Assembly: GCA_023230855.1 (NCBI GenBank)
Contig: JALNWQ010000003.1
Coordinates: 186,001-250,000 of the forward strand
Origin: Solirubrobacteraceae bacterium
Lineage (GTDB): Bacteria; Actinomycetota; Thermoleophilia; Solirubrobacterales; Solirubrobacteraceae
Length of the DNA stretch: 64,000 bases
Direction: 5' to 3'
Shown here: positions 17,004-27,521 of the stretch, in pieces
Position numbering within the stretch: the stretch's first letter is position 1
How the letters are laid out: each line of letters begins with the position of its first letter
Made by a program: the position numbers and the translations under genes
The notes under the pieces: generated by a model
Databases searched by the model: none
What the model was told of the DNA's origin: nothing
What the model saw: the letters and a program-made list of their open reading frames with translations, nothing else

Positions 17004-17932
17004 GCGACCCGTCCGACCCCCCGGGCACGGCGGCCGAGGCCGACCCGACCGCGACGCCCGACCCGCAGGGGATCGGCGCGCCGCAGCAGCTCATGGAGTC
17101 GGTGCCGTGGATGCGGCGCCTCGTGTCGATCCACGCGACGCTCGGCGACTCGGCGTCGGTGGCCGAGCTCTTCGCGCGCACGTCGGAGCTCACCCGGCGC
17201 GAGCTCGGGCTCGACCGGGCGATCGTCCTCTGCCTCGACGGCACGTGGCTCACCGCGCGGGCGCTCGGCCCTTTGCCGCACGCCGCCGACGACCAGCTGC
17301 GGCGACGGGTCGGCCGGGCCCCGGTGCAGGTGTCGGACGCCGAGGCGCGGTGGCTGCGCGAGCAGGGCACGACGCCGGCGTCGCTCACCGCCACCGTCCG
17401 CGACGCGCTGGAGCTGCGCCACGCCGCGGTCGCCCCGATCGTCGCCGGCCAGGACGCGGTGGCGCTCCTCGTCGCCGACCGTCCCGACCCGCCCGCCCCC
17501 GGCGAGGGCTGGGCGCTCGAGGCGCTCGGGGCCGTCGTCGCGCTGGCCCTCGAGCACGTCGCCCGCGTCGCACGCATGACCGAGCTGCGCCAGGAGCTCC
17601 AGATGCTCGCGGTGTCGGCGATGGCGATGACCGCCGAGGTCGCCGACGCGCCGCTGACGATCCCGAGCGAGGGGCGCCACGGGCCGACGTTCCCACGGGT
17701 GGGGTTCGTGCCCGAGGCGGTCGAGGAGCAACCGGCCGACATCCTCACCCCGCGCGAGAGCGAGGTCGCCGACCTCATCGCCCAGGGATGCTCCAACCGC
17801 GAGATCGCCGAGCGGCTCGTCCTCTCCCCCGAGACGGTGAAGCACCACGTGCGCGGCCTGCTGCGCAAGCTCAACGCGACGAACCGCGCCGAGGCCGTGG
17901 CCCGCCTCGGTGCGCTCGGGCGCGGCCACTGA
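17000..17932 (+). CDS. LuxR-family regulator with GAF-like sensor domain
   Basis: 310 residues. The C-terminus (about 248-303) is a LuxR-type DNA-binding domain (LTPRESEVADLIAQGCSNRE ... LSPETVKHHV). The N-terminal part (about 45-190) has GAF-like features (ARTSELTRRELGLDRAIVLC, VAPIVAGQDAVALLVAD) and a linker helix. No phosphoacceptor receiver domain is seen, so it is probably a ligand-responsive or orphan regulator. As the last gene of the AveC-like operon it may regulate that operon. Confidence 0.85.
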   Translation: MSDPSDPPGTAAEADPTATPDPQGIGAPQQLMESVPWMRRLVSIHATLGDSASVAELFARTSELTRRELGLDRAIVLCLDGTWLTARALGPLPHAADDQLRRRVGRAPVQVSDAEARWLREQGTTPASLTATVRDALELRHAAVAPIVAGQDAVALLVADRPDPPAPGEGWALEALGAVVALALEHVARVARMTELRQELQMLAVSAMAMTAEVADAPLTIPSEGRHGPTFPRVGFVPEAVEEQPADILTPRESEVADLIAQGCSNREIAERLVLSPETVKHHVRGLLRKLNATNRAEAVARLGALGRGH

Positions 17933-17982
17933 CCGGCGCACGCGCGTACCGGCCCCGGCACGATGGGAGGTCGCGCACCGCA

Positions 17983-18031
17983 TTGCGGCGGGCGACACCG
18001 ATCCCTATCGTGCATTAGGCATGCCTAATGC
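17983..18031 (+). promoter_or_regulatory. IdeR/DtxR-type iron box at the siderophore operon promoter
   Basis: A perfect 20-bp palindrome at 18012-18031 with core TTAGGCATGCCTAA matches the DtxR/IdeR iron-box pattern TTAGG...CCTAA. Directly upstream are TTGCGG (17983-17988) and TATCGT (18006-18011), 17 bases apart, a plausible -35/-10 pair. The box would then cover the transcription start. Iron-loaded repressor is expected to shut the operon beginning at 18101. The repressor gene is not in the window. Confidence 0.85.
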
Positions 18032-18100
18032 GAGCCAGGAATCGTTCGGCGGTCCCGCGTCGACGCCGCCGGCCGGCACGATCGGTCGGCGCGCTCCGCG

Positions 18101-19213
18101 GTGAGCGCGTCGGGCGCACGGCGCGTCGCGACGCCCGCGGCCCCCACCGTGGCGGCGGCGACGAGCCTCGACAGCGTCAGGGTCGACCCCGCCGCGCCGG
18201 CCGCGTCCGGTCGCGTCCGCAGCGCGCCCGGTCGCGCGGCGGCGCTCGTCGGGCTCGGCGCGCTCGTCGTGGCGCTCATGGCCGCGAGCCTCTTCGTCGG
18301 GTCCGGCGACCTCGGCGTCCGCGATGCCTGGGACGCGCTGTGGGGGTCGGGCGACGGCACGAACGACGTCATCGTGCGGGACTACCGCGTGCCGCGCGCG
18401 CTGCTGGCGGCGCTCGCCGGCGCCGGGCTCGGGGTCGCCGGCGCGGTGATCCAGGCGCTCACCCGCAACCCGCTCGCGGACCCGGGCATCCTCGGCGTCA
18501 CCGGCGGGGCGTACTTCACCGTCGTCGTCGGCGTCGCGTTCCTCGGCATCACCGGGATGGTGCCGACGGTGCTGTGCGGCCTCGTCGGGGCGATGCTCAC
18601 CGCCGTCACGGTGTACGTCATCGGGTCGTCGGGCCGGGCGGGCGCCGCCCCGGCCAAGATGGTCCTCACCGGCCTGGCGCTCGGATCGATGCTCAGCGGC
18701 GTGAGCTACGGCATCACCCTGCTGCTGCCGAGCGTGTTCGACAAGATCCGGTTCTGGCAGATCGGCTCGCTGCAGGGGCGCCAGATCGACGCGGTCGTCG
18801 GCATCGCGCCGTTCATCGCCGTCGGGCTGCTCCTGGCGCTGCTCCTCGCCCGGCCGCTCAACGCGCTGGCGCTCGGCGACGACCTGGCCCGGACGCTGGG
18901 CGCCCGCATCGTCGCGACCCGGGCGCTGAGCTTCGTCGCGATCACCCTCCTCTGCGGCGCGGCGACCGCGGCCGTCGGGCCGATCGCGTTCGTCGGGCTC
19001 ATCGTGCCGCACGTGGCGCGCGCCCTCGTCGGCCCGGACGAGCGCTGGACGATCCCGGCCTGCCTCGTCCTCGGCCCGTTGCTCTTCGTCGGGTCCGACA
19101 TCGTCGGGCGCGTCGCGGTGGAGGGCGAGCTGCCCGTCGGGATCGTCACCGCGTTCGTCGGCGCGCCGGTCCTCATCCACCTCGTCCGTCGCGGCAAGGC
19201 GGGCGAGCAGTGA
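18101..19213 (+). CDS. Iron-siderophore ABC permease, FecCD family (first subunit)
   Basis: One of two membrane subunits that import ferric siderophore. 370 residues from a GTG start, with about nine helices after a polar N-terminus of 45 residues. Family hallmarks: YRVPRALLAALAGAGLGVAG, ALTRNPLADPGILGVTGGA, and VGPIAFVGLIVPHVAR, the loop that contacts the ATPase. Equivalent to FepD. Its stop overlaps the next gene. Confidence 0.93.
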   Translation: MSASGARRVATPAAPTVAAATSLDSVRVDPAAPAASGRVRSAPGRAAALVGLGALVVALMAASLFVGSGDLGVRDAWDALWGSGDGTNDVIVRDYRVPRALLAALAGAGLGVAGAVIQALTRNPLADPGILGVTGGAYFTVVVGVAFLGITGMVPTVLCGLVGAMLTAVTVYVIGSSGRAGAAPAKMVLTGLALGSMLSGVSYGITLLLPSVFDKIRFWQIGSLQGRQIDAVVGIAPFIAVGLLLALLLARPLNALALGDDLARTLGARIVATRALSFVAITLLCGAATAAVGPIAFVGLIVPHVARALVGPDERWTIPACLVLGPLLFVGSDIVGRVAVEGELPVGIVTAFVGAPVLIHLVRRGKAGEQ

Positions 19214-20268
19214 GCGCCCGCGCCGCCGACCCGCTCTGGCCGCGCCGGTTCCGCCGCGTCCGGATCGGCGCGCTCGACGCGATGGTCGACGTCCGCTCGG
19301 CGCTCGTCGTCGCCGTGCTCCTGCTCCTGACGCTCCTCGCGTCGGGGTTCGCGCTGACGCTCGGCGACACCCCGACGAGCCTCGGCACCGTGTGGGACGT
19401 CGTCACCGGCGGAGGCGACGACGGCGTCCGGCGCGTGCTCCTGGAGTGGCGCCTGCCGCGGGTGGCCGCCGCGGCGGTGGCCGGCGCCGGGCTCGGGGTC
19501 AGCGGCGCGGTGTTCCAGACGCTGACCCGCAACCCGCTCGGCAGCCCCGACATCATCGGGTTCAGCTCCGGCGCCTACACCGGGGCGCTCGTCGGGATCC
19601 TCGTCGTCGGCAACGACTACGTCGTCACCGCGCTCGGCGCGCTCGCCGGCGGCGTCCTCACCGCCCTGGCGGTCTACGGGCTGGCGTACCAGCGCGGGGT
19701 CCAGGGCTACCGGCTCATCGTCATCGGGATCGGCGTCAGCGCGATGCTCAACGCGCTGAACAACTACCTCATCCTCCAGGCCGGGCTGGAGCAGGCGTTG
19801 AGCGCCGCGGCGTGGGGCGCCGGCACGCTGTCGGACCTCACCTGGACCGACGCCGGGCCGATGATCGGCGTGGTGCTCCTGCTGCTGCCCGCGGCGCTCC
19901 TCGTCGCCCGCGGCCTGCGGCTGCTGGAGATGGGCGACGACGCCGCGCTGGCGCTCGGCGTGCGCGCCGAGCGGGTGCGCCTGCTCGCCGTGCTCGTCGG
20001 GGTCGGGCTGTCGGCGTCGGTCGTCGCGGTCGCCGGCCCGATCGCGTTCGTCGCCCTCAGCGCACCCCAGATCGCCCAACGCCTGACCGGCACCGCGGGG
20101 GTGACGTTCCCCGCCGCCGCGGCGATGGGCGCGCTGCTGCTCGCGGTCAGCGACGTCGTCGCCCGCGAGGCGCTCCCCGACGATCCGCTGCCGGTGGGCG
20201 TCGTCACCGTGTGCGTCGGCGGCGGCTACCTGCTCTGGCTCCTCATCTCCCAGTCGAGGAAGGCATGA
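19210..20268 (+). CDS. Iron-siderophore ABC permease, FecCD family (second subunit)
   Basis: Partner of the preceding permease, equivalent to FepG; 352 residues from a GTG overlapping the upstream stop. Hallmarks: LPRVAAAAVAGAGLGVSGAV, LTRNPLGSPDIIGFSSGAYT, and the ATPase-contact loop VAGPIAFVALSAPQIAQRLT. It ends four bases into the ATPase gene. Confidence 0.93.
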   Translation: MSARAADPLWPRRFRRVRIGALDAMVDVRSALVVAVLLLLTLLASGFALTLGDTPTSLGTVWDVVTGGGDDGVRRVLLEWRLPRVAAAAVAGAGLGVSGAVFQTLTRNPLGSPDIIGFSSGAYTGALVGILVVGNDYVVTALGALAGGVLTALAVYGLAYQRGVQGYRLIVIGIGVSAMLNALNNYLILQAGLEQALSAAAWGAGTLSDLTWTDAGPMIGVVLLLLPAALLVARGLRLLEMGDDAALALGVRAERVRLLAVLVGVGLSASVVAVAGPIAFVALSAPQIAQRLTGTAGVTFPAAAAMGALLLAVSDVVAREALPDDPLPVGVVTVCVGGGYLLWLLISQSRKA

Positions 20269-21086
20269 CCACCGACGTGACGACCGACGGACGACCCACC
20301 ACGCGCCTCGCCGCCCGCGCCGTGACCGTGGGCTACGACGGTCGGCGGATCATCGAAGGGCTCGACGTCGAGATCCCGGACGGGTCGTTCACCGTCATCG
20401 TCGGGCCGAACGCGTGCGGCAAGTCGACGCTGCTGCGGAGCCTCGCGCGGCTGCTGCGCCCGACGGCGGGAGCGATCGTCCTCGACGGCGAGGACATCCA
20501 CGGGTTGCCCGCCAAGGCGGTCGCGCAGCGGCTGGGACTGTTGCCGCAGACGTCGATCGCCCCGGACGGGATCACCGTCGTCGACCTCGTCGCGCGCGGC
20601 CGCTTCCCCCACCAGGGGATGCTGCGACGCTGGTCCGACGCCGACGAGTCGGCGGTGCGCTCCGCGATGGACGCGACCGGCGTGAGCGAGCTCTCGACCC
20701 GCCCGGTGGACCAGCTCTCCGGCGGCCAGCGCCAGCGCGTGTGGATCGCCATGGCGCTCGCGCAGGAGACGCCGCTGCTGCTCCTCGACGAGCCCACGAC
20801 GTACCTCGACATCGCCTACCAGATCGAGGTCCTCGAGCTCTGCCGGCGGCTCCACCACGCCGGTCGCACGCTCGTCGCCGTGCTCCACGACCTGAACCAG
20901 GCCGCCCGCTACGCCACCCACCTCATCGCGATGCGCGACGGCGACCTCATCGGCCAGGGGCCGCCCGCCGATGTCGTCACCGCGCCGATGGTCGAGCGGA
21001 TCTTCGGCGTCCGCTCACGGATCATCACCGACCCCGAGACCGGCACGCCGCTCGTCATCCCGCTCGCCGAGGGCGCCGTCGCCTGA
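20265..21086 (+). CDS. Iron-siderophore ABC transporter ATPase
   Basis: ATP-hydrolysing subunit of the ferric-siderophore importer, 273 residues, FepC/FecE type. Walker A is GPNACGKST, the signature is LSGGQRQRVWIAMALAQ, Walker B is LLLLDEPTTYLD and the switch region is VLHDLNQAARYA. A GAGGA ribosome site precedes the ATG, which overlaps the permease stop. Confidence 0.94.
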   Translation: MTTDVTTDGRPTTRLAARAVTVGYDGRRIIEGLDVEIPDGSFTVIVGPNACGKSTLLRSLARLLRPTAGAIVLDGEDIHGLPAKAVAQRLGLLPQTSIAPDGITVVDLVARGRFPHQGMLRRWSDADESAVRSAMDATGVSELSTRPVDQLSGGQRQRVWIAMALAQETPLLLLDEPTTYLDIAYQIEVLELCRRLHHAGRTLVAVLHDLNQAARYATHLIAMRDGDLIGQGPPADVVTAPMVERIFGVRSRIITDPETGTPLVIPLAEGAVA

Positions 21087-21158
21087 CGCCGTCGCTCGTC
21101 CAGGGTGCCGTCGCCCGACGCCCGTCCCCACCGTCCCGCCCCCACCGAAAGGCATCCC

Positions 21159-22190
21159 ATGCACCCCACCACCCTGCGACGTCCGGCCGGCATGGCCTGG
21201 ATCGTCGCCCTGCTCGTCGCGCTGCTCGCCGTCGCCGGCTGCGGCTCCGACGACGCGTCCGACGACCCCGCCCCCGCCGCGGACGGCTCGGCCACGACGT
21301 CGGTCGACACGATGTTCGGGCGCGTCGACGTGCCGACGAAGGACGACATGAAGGTCGTCGCGCTCGGCTGGTCGGACGCCGAGATGGCGCTCGCGCTGGG
21401 CGTCAAGCCGATCGCGGTCCTCGACTGGCAGGCCTTCGGGGGCAAGACCAAGGGCGTCGGTCCGTGGGCCGCCGACCGGTTCGGTGACGTCGAGCCGACG
21501 ATCATCAAGCCGCCCGGCGACGGGACCCTGAACTACGAGCAGATCGACCTGCTCGAGCCCGATCTCATCCTCAACACCCGCAGCGAGCCCGACAAGAAGG
21601 CGTTCGACCGGTTGTCGAAGATCGCCCCGACGGTCTACCCGCCCAAGGGCACCCCGGCGTTCGCCACGACGTGGGACGTGCAGATGCAGCAGGTCGCCGC
21701 GGCGCTCGGCAAGCAGGACGAGGGCGCGAAGCTCATCGCCGACGTCCGCGGCAGGATCGAGCAGGCGGCCGCCGACCACCCGGAGCTCAAGGGCAAGACC
21801 ACCGCGTCCGGCGCGAAGTTCGGCGACGCCTACGGGGCCTACCTGCCGGGCGACGGCCGCCTCGACCTGCTCACCGACCTGGGCCTCGTGAACAACGACG
21901 GCATCGCGGACCTCCCCGCCAACGGGTTCTTCGCGACCGTCGCCGGCGAGCAGGTGCCGGTGCTCGACGCCGACGTCTCGGTCATCCTGCCGATCGGGTA
22001 CACGGTGCGGGACGTGGAGCAGGACGACCTGCTGCAGTCGCTGACGGCCGTGAAGGAGGACCGCGCGATCGTGCTCGACCCGTCGACCGACCTCGGCGAC
22101 GCGTGGGGCACGATGAGCACCATCAGCATCCCGTTCGTCCTCGACGAGCTCGTCCCGCAGCTCGCGGCGGCCGCCCAGAAGGCGGGGTGA
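21159..22190 (+). CDS. Ferric-siderophore-binding lipoprotein
   Basis: Binds ferric siderophore outside the membrane for the permease pair upstream. 343 residues from the ATG at 21159, with AAAGG upstream; an in-frame start at 21105 would put extra sequence before the signal peptide. Lipobox LAVAGC with Cys28. The mature part is the FepB-like periplasmic-binding fold (VVALGWSDAEMALALGVKPI, YEQIDLLEPDLILNT). Which siderophore is bound is unknown, and no siderophore synthesis genes are in the window. Confidence 0.92.
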   Translation: MHPTTLRRPAGMAWIVALLVALLAVAGCGSDDASDDPAPAADGSATTSVDTMFGRVDVPTKDDMKVVALGWSDAEMALALGVKPIAVLDWQAFGGKTKGVGPWAADRFGDVEPTIIKPPGDGTLNYEQIDLLEPDLILNTRSEPDKKAFDRLSKIAPTVYPPKGTPAFATTWDVQMQQVAAALGKQDEGAKLIADVRGRIEQAAADHPELKGKTTASGAKFGDAYGAYLPGDGRLDLLTDLGLVNNDGIADLPANGFFATVAGEQVPVLDADVSVILPIGYTVRDVEQDDLLQSLTAVKEDRAIVLDPSTDLGDAWGTMSTISIPFVLDELVPQLAAAAQKAG

Positions 22191-22248
22191 TCGGGGTGCG
22201 GCGCCGCGTCGCGATCCCGGAGCCCCGTGCGCCGCGCGGGAGGGACCG

Positions 22249-23052
22249 GTGCTGACCGCGACGCTGCGCCGCGTCGCGCCGGTCACCCCGGGCGTGCTGC
22301 GGTTGACGTTCCACGCCCCCGGCCTGCCGTGCACCGGGCACGCCGACGAGTGGGTCCACGTCTTCCTCGGCGAGCCCGGCGACCACCGCGACCGCCGCAA
22401 CCTCACGATCCGCGCGCGCCGACCCGACGCCGACGAGGTCGACCTCGACGTCGTCCTGCACGACCACGGCCTGATGTCGGACTGGGCGCGACGCGCCCGG
22501 CCCGGATGGCGCCTGCCGTGGGGCGACGTCAGCGGGTCGTACGCCCCGCCGTCCGACACCGTCTGGCAGCTGCTGGCCTGCGACGTCACCGGCCTGCCGG
22601 CGCTCGAGCGGATCGTGGCGGAGCTGCCCGCCGACGCCCGGGCGTTCGCGGTGGTGGAGACGTACGACCCCGCCGATCGCCGCGAGCTGCCGAGCGCGGC
22701 GCGGCTCGACGTGGCGTGGATCCACGGCAGCGGCGGCGGCCACCGCCCGAGTCGCCTGGCCGACGCGGTCGACGCGTTCCCGGAGCCACCCGGGATCGGC
22801 TACCGGTGGGTGACGGGCGAGACGCGGACGGTCCGCGCGGTCCGCCGGCGGCTGCGTCACGAGCGGGGCCTGCCCCGCGAGCGCTACTCGCTCACCGGCT
22901 ACTGGCTGGAGCGCGCGGAGGAGTGGCAGGCCCGCTTCGAGCGCGTCGCCGACGACCTGTCGGAGATCTGGACGCGCGGCGCGGCCGAGGGCCGGGACGA
23001 GGCCGACGTGCTGGACGAGTACGAGGACGCGCTCGACCGCGCCGGGCTCTGA
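22249..23052 (+). CDS. Siderophore-interacting ferric reductase (SIP family)
   Basis: Flavoprotein that releases iron by reducing imported ferric siderophore in the cytoplasm. 267 residues from a GTG with a strong GGGAGGG site upstream. N-terminal FAD-binding barrel with RRNLTIRARR in the flavin-binding position, where most relatives have RxYT or RxYS; C-terminal SIP domain (FAVVETYDPADR, then RYSLTGYWLERAEEW). Lies 58 bases after the binding protein, so it likely belongs to the iron-controlled operon. Confidence 0.88.
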   Translation: MLTATLRRVAPVTPGVLRLTFHAPGLPCTGHADEWVHVFLGEPGDHRDRRNLTIRARRPDADEVDLDVVLHDHGLMSDWARRARPGWRLPWGDVSGSYAPPSDTVWQLLACDVTGLPALERIVAELPADARAFAVVETYDPADRRELPSAARLDVAWIHGSGGGHRPSRLADAVDAFPEPPGIGYRWVTGETRTVRAVRRRLRHERGLPRERYSLTGYWLERAEEWQARFERVADDLSEIWTRGAAEGRDEADVLDEYEDALDRAGL

Positions 23053-23056
23053 CGGC

Positions 23057-23090
23057 GTCGCGGGGCGGCCGGTCCGGGCCGCCCCGCGAC
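23057..23090. terminator. Strong 14-bp-stem hairpin between SIP and clpB genes
   Basis: Perfect inverted repeat with 14-bp arms (GTCGCGGGGCGGCC at 23057-23070, complement at 23077-23090) and a 6-base loop, lying between the two convergent stops. Probable bidirectional terminator; no T-tract on either side. Confidence 0.65.
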
Positions 23091-23097
23091 GGGTGGG

Positions 23098-25710
<2,613 letters not shown>

Positions 25711-25843
25711 CGGCGGCTCCGGGGTGGTGACGGGAACAAGGGTGACGCACCGCGGGGCTCCAGGCGACCGGAGGACCTACGGATCCGGCGATCGGCGGGT
25801 TCGGCGGTCTACCGAGCCCACGATCTGCGTCTGTGTGACTTAG

Positions 25844-25872
25844 ATGATGCGACACCTGTCCGCTCATGTCAA
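25844..25872 (-). promoter_or_regulatory. Putative clpB promoter
   Basis: Read on the minus strand, TTGACA (25867-25872) and CATCAT (25844-25849) are 17 bases apart, upstream of clpB, in a stretch of lower GC. The -35 is a perfect consensus and the -10 is weak. Its CTTGACA shares CTTGA with the HspR half-site CTTGAGT, but a full HAIR element is not present. Confidence 0.4.
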
Positions 25873-25906
25873 GCGCGGTCGCGTCACGCTGCGCGGCCAC
25901 GTCCGG

Positions 25907-26455
25907 TCAGGCCGGCTCGGGTCCGTCGACGCGGTAGCTCACGCAGGCGAAGTCGCGGTTGCGCTCGACGGCGTCGGGGATCAGGCGCAGGCGGCGCGGG
26001 AGCAGGGGCGCGCCGGCGCCCAGGGTCACGGGGGCGATCGAGACGAGCACGCGGTCGAGGAGCCCGGCGTCGGCGAAGCGCCCGACGAGCTCGCCGCCGC
26101 CGACGAGCCAGACGTCCCGCCCTTCGGCGGCCTCCACCATCTCGGCGTGGACGGGGACGACGTCCCCGGACACGAACCGCACGTCGCCGTCGACGGTCGG
26201 CAGCTCGCGCGACGTGAACACCCACGTCGGCTGCGTGTACGGCCACCGGAAGCCCGGCTCGGCGCCCTCGTGTCGCAGGATCCACTCGTACGTCGAGGAG
26301 CCCATCGCGAGCGCCCCGACGGCCGCGACGAACGGCACGTGCGACAACGCGCCGTCCGGGTCGTGGTCGCTGCGGAAGAGCCACTGCAGCGAGTGCTCCG
26401 GGTCGGCGATGAACCCGTCGAGCGACGTGGCGGTGAAGTAGGTGGTCCGGGACAT
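25907..26455 (-). CDS. Dihydrofolate reductase-like/RibD C-terminal family protein
   Basis: 182 residues from the ATG at 26455, with AGGAG eight bases upstream. It begins RTTYFTATSLDGFIADPEHS and carries WLVGGGELVGRFADAGLLD and the APVTLGAGAPLLP block of the YyaP/YwjB-type DHFR-like superfamily, which binds NAD(P)H. Most members have unknown substrates. The longer open frame upstream (to 26857) has no conserved sequence. Confidence 0.85.
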   Translation of the reverse strand: MSRTTYFTATSLDGFIADPEHSLQWLFRSDHDPDGALSHVPFVAAVGALAMGSSTYEWILRHEGAEPGFRWPYTQPTWVFTSRELPTVDGDVRFVSGDVVPVHAEMVEAAEGRDVWLVGGGELVGRFADAGLLDRVLVSIAPVTLGAGAPLLPRRLRLIPDAVERNRDFACVSYRVDGPEPA

Positions 26456-26576
26456 CGGGTGGCTCCTGGGGTAGGGATCGAGCGTCGCCGGAACGTCCGT
26501 CGAGACGAACGGGCTCCGCGGCGCCGAGTGGTCAAGCATCGTCGGCGCTCGCGACGTTCGGGGTAGCATCGCCCCG

Positions 26577-27386
26577 GTGCCGGCCGCCGACCCGTCCGAC
26601 GTTCCGGGTCGCGGACGCGACCCGGCCCCGCCGACGACACCGCCCGACGGCCCGCGTCGCGGGAGCGCCCCGGCCCCTCCGACGCCGCGCACCGCGCGGG
26701 CCACCGTCGTGACGGTGGCCGCATGCGTCGTCCTGGTGACGGTCCTGGGATGGCTCGTCCGGCATGACGGTGCGCTGCCCAGGTGGGATGCGCGCGTCGT
26801 CGCCGACGTGGCGTCCCGTCGCGGCGACGCGACCGTCGATCTCGCGCGGGCGATCACGCTGCTGGGGGACTTCCGCGTCCTGGCGATCCTGGCGGTGGCG
26901 CTCGTGGCCGCGACCGTGGTCGCCCGCCGTCGCGCGACGGACCTCTCGGCCGACCACGTTCCAGGTCACGTGCGCGACGCCCCGCCATCGGGCCCGCGAC
27001 GGTGGTCGACCGCGACGGCGGCGCTCCCCGGCATCGCGCTCCTCACGGCCGGGGCCCTCAACCCGCTGCTCAAGGCGATCGTCGACCGTCCCCGGCCGCC
27101 CGAGGTCCTGCACCGGGTGACCGAGTCGTCGTCCGGGTTCCCGTCCGGCCACTCGGCGCACTCCGCCGCGGCGTGGCTCTGCCTGGGCCTGCTGCTGTGG
27201 GCGACGGGTCGCAGTCGGATCGCCGTCGCCGCGTGCGTCGCGGCGACGGTCCTCGTCGGCGCCTCGCGCGTGGTGCTGGCGGTCCACAGCCCGACCGACG
27301 TCGTCGCCGGCTGGGCGGTCGGCCTGGCGGTCGCGGTCGTCGTCCTCGCCGTCGCTTCGGCCCGGTCGGGCCGGCGGCCGACCTAG
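26577..27386 (+). CDS. PAP2-family membrane phosphatase
   Basis: 269 residues from a GTG start, with a Pro-rich cytoplasmic N-terminus of 40 residues and about five helices. The three active-site motifs are present: KAIVDRPRPP, PSGHS and SRVVLAVHSPTDVVAG. Members remove phosphate from lipid pyrophosphates or phosphatidic-type lipids at the outer face of the membrane. Recycling of a polyprenyl pyrophosphate is possible. Confidence 0.88.
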   Translation: MPAADPSDVPGRGRDPAPPTTPPDGPRRGSAPAPPTPRTARATVVTVAACVVLVTVLGWLVRHDGALPRWDARVVADVASRRGDATVDLARAITLLGDFRVLAILAVALVAATVVARRRATDLSADHVPGHVRDAPPSGPRRWSTATAALPGIALLTAGALNPLLKAIVDRPRPPEVLHRVTESSSGFPSGHSAHSAAAWLCLGLLLWATGRSRIAVAACVAATVLVGASRVVLAVHSPTDVVAGWAVGLAVAVVVLAVASARSGRRPT

Positions 27387-27392
27387 ACACGC

Positions 27393-27406
27393 CGCGCCGC
27401 GGCGCG
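27393..27406. terminator. Palindrome after the PAP2 gene
   Basis: Perfect 14-bp palindrome (CGCGCCGCGGCGCG) seven bases past the stop of the PAP2 gene. A candidate terminator hairpin, though it has almost no loop. Confidence 0.3.
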
Positions 27407-27521
27407 TCGCGACGCCGAGTCCAACCGGCGTCCCGGCCCGCCCCGCACGATCGCCTGCACCGGTCGCACGATCCGGTGCAGGGGCGAGGAGCCGTCGCCG
27501 GTCGGACCGAACCGCCTGCAC

